A stretch of 64,000 nt of DNA from Erigeron canadensis (taxonomy: Eukaryota; Streptophyta; Magnoliopsida; Asterales; Asteraceae), in the NCBI RefSeq assembly GCF_010389155.1, contig NC_057761.1, positions 17,858,501-17,922,500 of the forward strand. The letters run 5' to 3'. This document shows, in pieces, positions 23,074 to 32,292 of the stretch. Both the position numbers and the translations under genes were made by a program. Position 1 is the stretch's first letter, and every line of letters starts with the position of its first letter. The notes beneath the pieces are model-generated. The model saw nothing but the letters and a program-made list of their open reading frames with translations. It did no database searches and had not been told where the DNA came from.

Positions 23074-23712
23074 TGAAGGTACCCTATTGTTGCGTGGATC
23101 GTAATAAGATGTGATTCGTTATGTCAAGTGTGCGGAATCCTCTTGAGATAACTAGATTGCTATTGCCTTTTGTTGATTAATAAGCAATTAATCAACCTAA
23201 GGATGTGCACGAGCTTGTAGTTCGTGTTGGAGATCACACGAGCTACAATTTGCCTTAATTCGTAAATTCGTGAACAATTCCCTCAAAAGATCTACCTAAT
23301 TTCGTAGATTAGGTTTGTATTTATACTAGAAGAGTATTGGTTCGTGTGGGCTTAGGCCTTAATCGATGTATTAGGCCCGAATTAACAATAAACCAATCCA
23401 CCTCGTGTTGACGTCAGCACGAGGGACGTGCCTTTGGTCCTTTGTTTGATTTCGTTTGGCTCGTACATAACATCCAACCATCATTTAAGTATTCTACGAC
23501 ACTTATAAACCTTGGTTCTATGTTCTTGCACCTGCAAAACAATACATAACACACAAACACAATACAAAACACAAACAGATACAATATTGAGTTCACACGT
23601 AATCATTAAATACCAACACAAGTTCTTATTTAAATGATTACAAACATAATTCTTAAAACATAAACGATAATCAAATCTATGTTGCGATTGTCACAACGAA
23701 TCTGCATCTACA
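23074..23712 (-). repeat. 3' LTR of element G
   Basis: It runs TGAAGGTACC to ATCTACA on the plus strand and pairs with 29524-30198. It has one TGACGTCA site (23409-23416), against two in the other LTR. Confidence 0.95.
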
Positions 23713-23724
23713 GACTCCCCCTTG
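23713..23724 (-). other. Polypurine tract of element G
   Basis: The minus strand reads CAAGGGGGAGTC directly before the TGTAGATGC start of the 3' LTR. Confidence 0.85.
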
Positions 23725-24318
23725 ACAGTTGCAACTAGATTTCTTTAAAGTCTTTGAACTTCAAAGATATCCATTAAACAAAAGCCTTGTGCTATTCGCA
23801 TGAATTCTCTCAAAGACCACATTAGCCCCTTAATTAACATTCATTTCATTTGCATAAACAATATCACATTTAACTTTCATGCTCATGAGTTGTAGAGGTT
23901 TTTGCATATACATTGAACAAATCCTATAGTAATGCTAGATCTTTCACAAAATTTAAGGACTAGATCAATTCATTACTGAAAAGAAAGCATTCTCAGCCAT
24001 ATATCTGAATATGTTTCCCACAAGAACATTGTATAAACTAAGTTCAGATTAAGGAAACCTTGCTACTTTGTGTCTACCAATATATCCCAAAATGTAATCA
24101 CTGAACTAAGCAGTTATATTACGATTAAGCAGATTTAAAAGCTAAGTATTGTCACGTCTAATCGTCTTACAACATCAACTTAAATCTCTCCCATATTTTT
24201 GTCATTTTCTCATTTTTCATATTTTTATGGTTTTTTATGACACTAAGAACTCTTTTTGTATTTTTATGACTCTAGCTATTTACAGACACAAACTTACAAA
24301 ATTAGTTCTTTGGGAGAT
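23725..24318 (-). other. 3' untranslated region of element G
   Basis: This AT-rich DNA lies between the pol stop codon and the polypurine tract. No open frame of note and no repeat beyond T-rich runs near 24195-24260. Confidence 0.6.
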
Positions 24319-27300
24319 TTAATATGAATCAGTATTCTTCATCCCATTGAGAAGAATTAACTTTTCAAATCGAGTCTTATCAAATGCTTTGGTATACAAA
24401 TCGGCTAAATTATCATCAGTTATAACTTTTTCCAAATGAATTAACTTCTTTTGGGCACAATCACGCAAGAAATGATGTTTAATATCAATATGCTTGGTGA
24501 CCTTATGCATGACAGGGTTATTTGTAATGTCTATAGTTGACTTATTGTCTATACTAATAGGAGTATCAAGAAAATCCATATCGTAGTCACGAAGTTGTTG
24601 CTGAATCCACAATACCTGGGAACAGCAGCTACCAGCAGCCATATACTCTGCTTCACATAAAGACTGAGCAACACATGTCTGCTTCTTGCACTGCCACGAT
24701 ACTAATCTTCCTCCTAAAAACTGACAACCATCAGTCGTAGACTTTCTGTCATTGTTACAACCACCAAAGTTCGAATCAGTATATGCAACAAAATCAAATG
24801 TTCCTCCCATAGGATACGATAGACCAAGCCCTTGGTTTCCCTTAAGATAACGTAGAATACGTTTTGCTGCAGTCAAATGTTACTCTTTCGGACTAGCTTG
24901 AAATCTAGCGCAAAGATAAACCGCGAACATAATATCTGGACGTGAAGCAGTCAGATACATTAATGAGCCAATGATAGCACGATAATAAGTTGCATCCACA
25001 AGTTCATCTTTAGGATTAAGAACTCCTAAGCCATGATTCTGCTTAATAGGAGTACCATATGTCTTTGATTCTAACATTTGAAACCTCTCCAAGATGTCAT
25101 CGACATACTTCGACTGGTGAATAAAGAATCCATCTTTCCCTTGATCAACTTGCAGTCCAAGGAAAAATTGAAGTTCCCCCATAGCACTCATTTCAAATTC
25201 ATTTTTCATGCTCATTTCAAACTCTTTGCACATCTTTATATTAGATGAACCAAAAATGATATCATCCACGTAAACTTGTACAATTAGATAATCTCGCTTC
25301 TTCCACTTGATAAACAATGTGTTGTCTATCGATCCTCTTGTAAAACCATTTGTCAACAAATGTGTCGACAACTTTTCATACCACACTCTGGGTGCTTGAT
25401 GCAATCCATAAAGAGCCTTATCCAGTCGATATGCTCTTCTTAGATAGTTCGGATCTTCAAACCCCGGTTGTTGGTGAGCATATACTTCTTCTTTAACTTC
25501 ACCTTATAAGAAGGCACTCTTAATGTCTAACTGATACACCTTTATACCTTTGAAACTTGCATAGGCTAAAAATAACCTTATAGCTTCAATCCTAGCAACT
25601 GGCGTAAAAGTTTCATTATAGTCATATCCTTCTCGTTGTGCAAACCCCTGAACAACCAAACGTGCCTTATTTCTGGTAACAACCCCTTTGTCATCTCATT
25701 TGCATTTATATACCCAACGAGTTCCAATCGGTTTTTTACTTCTAGGCACATCTACTAACTCCCATACTCCAAGTTTTTCAAATTGAGCCAATTCTTCTTG
25801 CATAGCTTCAACCCAACATGGATCTTGAAGTAATGCCTTAACATTCTTAGGTTCTACTTGTAAAATGAAACCAGAATATAAACACTCAATTATCAATTCA
25901 GTGTCTTTCACTTCACAAAACAAACTAGTCAGTTCCTTATTCAACTGATTTCTAGTTCGAACAGGTTCTGTAGCATTACCAAGAATATTTTCCACTGGAT
26001 AACCCTTATTAGCTCGATATTGAGGAACTGAATCAACATTCCGACTTTCTCTTAAATTCGTTTTAAACTGAAACTCTGGAGAGCTAAAATCATCTTCTGA
26101 TTCTTCAGAAATAGGATCATCATCAGGCAGTGAAACCTTTGACGAAGTAAGTGGTGTAGTGTTCTCGGGTTCACTATCATCTGAATCTGTTGGCTTATTC
26201 TTGTCCTTACCACTTTCATCAACAATAGTAGTAGACTGAACTTTGGTTGGAGTAGTATTGACATTTCGAGTAGGCGGAGATGTAGGAGTATTATCCATGT
26301 GATCTCTTAAAATAATCACATCATCAACTGTCTCAAGATATGAATAAGAAGCAGGACCATGTAGTGAACTAAACACACTATCATAATCAAAATTTTTGCC
26401 AGTTCCATAATGAATAGCGGGCTTATGACTGACAATCTTGACATTTGTACCCAAGTGAACTTTGCCTGTCTGCTTGTTATAAACCCGTCGAATTGATGTT
26501 CCCGGTTTATAACCCATGAAAAATTCCTCTTCAACCTTTGGATCAAACTTTGACTGAGATAGATATTTCAAGAAAGTACACGGTACACCAAATGGTTCAA
26601 CATTCTGTAAATTCGGTTTCTTCTTATGTAGAAGCTCATAGAATGTCTTGTTATGACGCTTGACTACATTAACCCTATTTATAACATGACAAGCTGTATT
26701 CACTGCCCCCCCCCCCCAAAAATCATAGTAGGAAGCCCTGAATCTGCAAACATAGTTCTGGCTGTCTAGATCAGAGTCCTATTCTTTCTTTCAGCAACTC
26801 CATTTTGTTGTTGTTCATACGGCAAACTGTATTGAGGTTGGATTCCTTTTGACAAATAAAAGACATCACATTATTCTTAAATTCAGTTCCGTTATCACTC
26901 CTGATTCTCTTAACGCGAACTCCATAAATATTTTCAGTTTCGACAAAGAAATTTATCAAAATCTGTGGAGTTTCATCTTTCGATTTAAGAAAGAATACCC
27001 ATGAGAATTTCAAGTAGTCATCAGTAACCACCAAACAGTAATACATCCCACAGATACTTCTTACATTCACTAGACTAAATAAATCCATGTGAAGTAACTC
27101 GAAAGGATTGGCAATAGAATTTTCTTGTTTCGGTTTATGTGCAGACTTTTTCTATTTACCTTTCAGACAAGGTACACAAACCATGTTTGACAATGTCATT
27201 CATCTTTCGAAAATTGATATGTCCCATTCTTCTATGCCAAAGTAAAGATTCAGATTCGTTTGCTTTCGATAACAAGCAAACAAACTCCTTTAGATCATCA

Positions 27301-27719
27301 ACACCTAACACAAGGCCATAGATGTCTCTCTTCCTAGGAGCTTTTAGCAGGATCCAGTCTTCAGGAATAGCATATCCTGGTTTTAGAATAAGTGCTTCTT
27401 TCTCAGTAAAATGGACATTGTTACCCTTGTCACAAATCTGAGAATCACTCAATAGATTATGTGCTAACTGTTCCACATAATTGACTTTTTTTAGCGTAAT
27501 CTTCTCATTGACAACATCACCTTGGCCCGAGATGTTGCCGCCCTTGGGACCTGCGAAACTAACATAAGAACCATTTACATCTTCATAATTGGACAACATA
27601 TTCTTGTCCCCTGTCATGTGCCGAGAGCATCCACTGTCAACATACCAAAGACTGATAGGCTTCCTTGGTTCTCCCTGCACATCAGACAATAGGATGGTTA
27701 GTTTCTGAAGGGAACCCAA
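24319..27719 (-). pseudogene. Element G pol, multiply broken
   Basis: In order: protease with an intact Asp-Ser-Gly site (WYVDSGCSRHMTGD, about 27645); gag-pre-integrase (WHRRMGHINF); integrase with HMDLF- and RSDNGTEF-type motifs, then a frameshift before the Glu motif and a C12 run (26706-26717) that distorts the next conserved block; reverse transcriptase with YVDDIIFG (about 25270-25245); RNase H with AYTDSNFGG and a Leu-rich end at 24319. Stops include TGA at 25696-25698 (CGA likely), a TAA in the SAFL-GEV motif near 25505, and TAA at 24880-24882. Sequence type is typical of plant copia; I do not assign a lineage. Confidence 0.9.
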
Positions 27720-29181
27720 ACCTTTTGAGGTTTAGGTTTTCCGAATTCATCTCTAATGATTAATTCGGTCCAATATCCATCGCTCTGTAATGGAGCCTTG
27801 GAAGAAGATGGTGTCAAAGACTGTTTCTTAGGTGAAGTGAAACGAGTCTTAGGAGGAGAATTCCTTGGCGAGTAAATAACAAATCTAGGTTGACTCCCTA
27901 ATCGATCATAGAATTTAGACGAACTATTAATTCTAGAAAGAGGTGATCGATTTTGTTGAGCCATCTTCCTAGGTGAATTACTCCTTTGAGGTGTACGAGA
28001 ATGACTCGGACTTCCACTGCTAGAAGTAGTATTCTGTGAAGGTCCCTATCGTTTTGGTTTTTTAGATCTATTGTCATGAGTAACAATGTCTGAGTCACTA
28101 GATGCTCTAGAGGACATACCCTTTTCTAGACATCTTCTTTTCCTATTAGGACAACAACTATAAACATGACCTACTTCATAACAATAAAAACAGGATTTTT
28201 TAGCTCTTACTTTCTTTGCTTTAACATCAAACTCAGCTGAAGTCATGCCTAAACATTCCTTAAGTTCAATTGTGGCTGACTTAGCTCTTGCTTTCTTTGC
28301 TTGACATTCGTATTTGCATTGTCATAAGCAACATATCCAGCAAGACCTTCAGCATCTACTATTGGTGTAGCTTCAGCACCACTTAGAAATGCATTGTTCC
28401 CTGAGCTAGAACTTGCTAAATGAACAGATTTAGCATGATACAATGATGGATCTTGAGTGAAATCCGAGTGTGTATCTTTAATCCTTCTCTTCATATCTCT
28501 GTTCTTAAGCTTGGAAACCACCTTCTCAAAGTCCCATGAGCTATATTCTTGATCATCTTGAAGTTGATGAACATAATCAGTCGATGTCTTAGGTAGTGAG
28601 TCCAAAAACTTATCAACTAGCTTAGTTTGAGGATAAACAACCTCAAAATATGACAACTCAGTAGTCAAATGACTGAATCGAGTAATAATCTCATCAAGAG
28701 ATTCCCCTTTCAGTCCATTGAAAGCTTCATATTGGCGCTTCAGAAGTTTGATACGATTTTTCTTCAAGGTTGCATCGCCCTCACAATATCTTTCAAGAGC
28801 GTCCCATAAGTCCTTTGAAGTAGTGTATTTTTTGAACAAGTGTACACTATCTTGAGGTAAGGCCATAGTAAGAGTGGACAAGGCCTTTCCCTCAATTGCG
28901 TATCTTTTTCGTTCTTCAATCGGCATATCAGCATAAGTATACCTACCGATCACTCCATTCTTCTCATAAGAAGGCCAATCAAAACCTTGAGTTATCACAA
29001 GCCACATGTCCATATCAATGAGACGAATGTAGTCTCCAAATCGTCTCTTCCACATCCAATAATTTTCCATACGGAAAAGCTTTGGAGGTGTATTACCCCA
29101 ACCAACCTCATGATCGTGCATGATCATCTGGCTGATGAGTAGGGCATTTGCTGAGTTTGCGACAGCTGGAATAGTAGTCAT
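27698..29181 (-). pseudogene. Element G gag
   Basis: The likely start is the Met at 29181 (MTTIPAVANSAN). An in-frame Met at 29262 is also possible but lies in the motif-rich leader. A UBN2-like gag segment runs to about 28480. The frame breaks near 28249, and a CCHC knuckle (CFYCYEVGHVYSCC) follows at about 28190-28150. A TAG at 28046-28048 is probably a lost Gln codon. The basic Ser/Pro-rich tail ends at 27698, overlapping the start of pol. Confidence 0.82.
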
Positions 29182-29227
29182 TTCGAGAATCGAAAATGTT
29201 ACTATGTAATATGGTTCTTGTATACAT

Positions 29228-29445
29228 GGCACGAGACTGGTCACACGAAGGACACGTGACACGAGGTTCTACACGAAGTACAATTGTCACGGTCTAAAGC
29301 ACGAAGAGCAGTTCGCGCTGACGTGGCACGAATTGAACACGAAGTCAACTGGGTGAGGTAGGCACGAACACGAAGTTCACCTCGTGCTGACGTATGCATG
29401 AGGCTACACGAAGAAGAGCACGAAAAAGCTGAAAATCACGAATTT
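29228..29445 (-). repeat. Array of CACGAA/CACGAG motifs in the leader of element G
   Basis: About a dozen CACGAR hexamers (plus-strand reading) fall within 220 bp between the primer site and gag, for example at 29228, 29243, 29259, 29270, 29324, 29337, 29361 and 29405. The LTRs of G also use GCACGAG. The spacing is irregular, so this is a motif cluster rather than a tandem repeat. Confidence 0.6.
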
Positions 29446-29508
29446 CGAAACGAATTTGCAATCAATAGCCAATCAAACGATCTTACACCTTCTGGTAATC
29501 AACCTTAG

Positions 29509-29521
29509 GGCTCTGATACCA
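29509..29521 (-). other. Primer binding site of element G
   Basis: The minus strand reads TGGTATCAGAGCC, two bases from the LTR end. Confidence 0.93.
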
Positions 29522-29523
29522 CT

Positions 29524-30198
29524 TGTAAGGTACCCTATTGTTGCGTGGATCGTAATAAGATGTGATTCGTTATGTCAAGAGTGCGGAATCCTCTTGAGAT
29601 AACTAGATTGCTATTGCCTTTTGTTGATTAATAAGCAATTAATCAACCTAAGGATGTGCACGAGCTTGTAGTTCGTGTTGGAGATCACACGAGCTACAAT
29701 TTGCCTTAATTCATAAATTCGTGAACAATTCCCTCAAAACATCTACCTAATTTCGTAGATTAGGTTTGTATTTATACTAGAAGAGTATTGGTTCGTGTGG
29801 GCTTAGGCCTTAATCGATGTATTAGGCTCGAATTAACAATAAACCAATCCACCTCATGCTGACGTCAGCACGAGGGTAATCCCATGTGCTGATGACGTCA
29901 GCACGAGGGACGTGCCTTTGGTTCTTTTGTTTGATTTCGTTTGGCTCGTACATAACATCCAACCATCGTTTAAGTATTCTACGACACTTATAAACCTTGG
30001 TTCTATATTCTTGTACCTGCAAAACAATACATAACACACAAACACAATACAAAACACAAACAGATATAATATTGAAGTTCACACGTAATCATTAAATACC
30101 AACACAAGTTCTTATTTAAATGATTACAAACATAATTCTTAAAACATAAACGATAATCAAATCTATGTTGCGATTGTCACAACGAATCTGCATCTACA
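29524..30198 (-). repeat. 5' LTR of element G with duplicated TGACGTCA site
   Basis: It runs TGTAAGGTACC to ATCTACA on the plus strand. A minus-strand TATA box (TATAAATAC) lies near 29768-29780. Two TGACGTCA palindromes (29860-29867 and 29893-29900) sit 80-130 bp upstream of it. The 3' LTR has only one, so 36 bp are extra here. Confidence 0.95.
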
Positions 30199-30203
30199 GA
30201 GCC

Positions 30204-30820
30204 TCAGGCCAAACCTTTCCTGGATCTTCAGGACCCTCAGGTAGCATCCCCCAAGAACCAGTGGAGCAAAACTATCAAACGCCCCAGGGTCAAGCCCACG
30301 GAAGTATGAACGGGCCCGAGGCACAACTAAACTCCGTAGGGCCCTATGGCACCCATCTCCTGGGAGGGATTTATGGCAGCCAACAGGCAGGGCAGTCGCA
30401 GCCCCATCAATATTACGCGTCACCGTTCGCCATGCCGACACAAGGGGTCCCGCAAGGCATAAGGGGATAGCAATACGCCATGCCACCCCCCGGTTCCTAC
30501 GGTCCGCAGAACTGGGGGCTCCCGTATATCAGAATCCCCTGGAGCTGCAAATAGTTGGAGGAAGTGCAGAAAATTCACCGTGTGTAGCCTGGATACAAAA
30601 TTATTCCCTCCCAAAAGATCTAAAATACCCTTCCCATCTTGGAACATATAAAGGAAAGAGCGACCCAGACGACTTCTTGGAGGCATTCGAAGGAGAAGCG
30701 GAGATGAAGGCCTGGAATGTGCCAACCGCATGCAGGATGTTCAGATATGCACTCGAAGGAGATGCCAGGGAATGGCTGAAGAATGTCATGAAAGGGTCTA
30801 TCGTCAGCTTCGATGGCTGA
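30204..30820 (+). pseudogene. Gypsy F1 gag, C-terminal part
   Basis: It continues the octapeptide-repeat protein from 23070, then a Gln/Gly/Pro-rich stretch to a TAG near 30470. In the frame used from about 30607 it encodes a Retrotrans_gag-type core (GTYKGKSDPDDFLEAF, EGDAREWLKN). A TGA at 30818-30820 ends the frame, and gypsy sequence stops there: the next DNA is a copia RNase H remnant. Protease, RT and integrase of F1 are absent. Confidence 0.72.
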
Positions 30821-30821
30821 A

Positions 30822-31015
30822 CGTTCATAATTTCATGTCATGATATGTTGTTAAAGAACATAGTCAGTGGACTCGAAAAATCGTCAACTTTATTACTAGA
30901 CCATTGACGCTTTACTGTGATAACACAGCTACCGTAATTTTTGAACAGTAACAATTCAACTAGTGCTGAGATGTATCTCGATACAAAGTATCTGTTTTTG
31001 AACTGAATGTGGAAA
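30822..31015 (+). pseudogene. Copia RNase H remnant (E)
   Basis: With two or three frame changes this reads like the end of a copia pol: LKNIVSGL followed by PLTLYCDNTATVIF and a DTKYL motif. The CDN Asp belongs to the RNase H active site. The remnant is heavily decayed, and its join to the gypsy gag on the left has no visible duplication. Confidence 0.5.
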
Positions 31016-31049
31016 ATGCTTTAATGCTCTTACAGATTCCAGGATGTTT

Positions 31050-32292
31050 TATCACTCAAATCGAATCATGTTTGTTCCAATAGCTACAACTTTGTAGTTC
31101 TGGTCGAAAGCTGAATCGGACCAAAAACAGGTCGTGAGTTGCTGGAAATTTCCAGTCAGCAAGTTTATGTGTTATTACTTGGTAATTAAGTTGTTTAAAG
31201 GCTTACGAAATCAAGGTAACTAGATGTATGTGGTCCTCTTCTTTGGAAAGGGGAGCCAGGTTTAAACATATGCATGAACCATAGTGACCATGTTTAGGTG
31301 GCTCACCTTAACTTCTTACATGATTAAGTAGTCTGGTAATTAATAAGTTTATTAATTTTTGCTTGTTTATAAGTTGTATAAAGGTGATGCAAAAATTGTT
31401 TTCTTGGAAAAATATAAACTTGACTAAGAACTATCGAAATAGAGATTTCATTAATAAAATTGGAGTCTTACAACCTTGAGATCCAACGGCTCACCCATTT
31501 GAACAAACTCTAAGAGTGCATTCTTGAGTTTAATTTTGAAGAGATTAGAAAAGAATGGGTAAGAAACTTTTAGTTTTTGCATTCTTGAGTTTTTGTTTTA
31601 AAATAAAAGGAAGGGAAAGAAAGGGAAAAATAGGATGTTTTGATCCCAAAACCTTCTTGCCACTTTTGGCAAGATTTGGAAGGAAAAGTGGTGAAATTAT
31701 TATTATACCCCTCAAACTTATATAAAGGTTTTAATTATTACAAGGCTATAAATGTAAAATTGTATCTTTTTATCATTTCTTTTCCTTTCCTTCTAACTCA
31801 AGAATACATTCAACTATCAACTTTTTTTCTTTTTTTTCAACTCGAGAATGCCTCTTTTTTATGTAATATTCTATCCTTTCTTCCCCTATCCAATTTTCTA
31901 CTTTCTTTTCTTTTAATAAAAACTCGAGAATACAGTGTAGGAGAGGTATAAGCCGAAGTGCGTTAGCCTTCTAAAAAGGGCGGGTTTTTAATTGGGTTCA
32001 TCGCAAACCTTTGCCCTTGCGCTTCTTTGTGCGTTCAAATGGAGCTACCGAGATCTCTTGTGTTGTTAAGACTATAAAAATGATTTTATTAAAACATTAT
32101 GATATGAAGATTATGCATGAGTCATCATACATAAACTTTTGAGTCACATTAAATGCATTACCCGGTTAAAGGTAAGTCATTGTCACCCACTTTGATTAGA
32201 ACACTTGCCAGTGCTTTTCGCTCCTATGTGAAACCATAGGCGAATTGTATCTCTTCAAGGTAGATTACGTTTCCGTTGTGAGACCAGCAGTG
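31050..32292. repeat. Repeat shared with the leader of element D, split by a MITE
   Basis: Many blocks match 59960-60765 in order: CTTTGTAGTTCTGGTCGAA, ATGTATGTGGTCCTCTTCTTT, AGGTATAAGCCG, GGGCGGGTTTTTAATTG, CAAATGGAGCTACCGAG and GAGACCAGC. No coding potential seen. It probably derives from the untranslated part of a D-type copia element. It ends at the LTR at 32293. Confidence 0.75.
31517..31935. mobile_element. hAT-like MITE, 419 bp
   Basis: The homologous repeat in element D lacks this DNA. Its ends are inverted repeats (TGCATTCTTGAGTTT against CTGTATTCTCGAGTTT). Flanking 8-mers are TCTAAGAG and TGTAGGAG, an 8-bp duplication with two changes, which fits hAT superfamily elements. The end motif recurs inside: a second copy near 31578 and inverted copies near 31795 and 31840. 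No transposase gene. Confidence 0.7.

Larger units (their letters stand above)
23074..30198 (-). mobile_element. Copia retrotransposon G, complete, 7.1 kb, inserted in F1 gag
   Basis: LTRs of 639 and 675 bp flank a minus-strand primer site, gag, pol and polypurine tract. The flanking 5-mers are GAGCT (23069-23073) and GAGCC (30199-30203), a duplication with one change. The LTRs are close to identical apart from about ten substitutions and a 36-bp duplication in the 5' LTR. The element is shorter than A and B and has no extra ORF. Gag and pol are broken by stops and frameshifts. Confidence 0.95.

Noticed and set aside
30163..30731. Minus-strand ORFs of about 105 codons
   Set aside because: Shadows of the F1 gag frame, GC-rich in the antisense; no supporting features.
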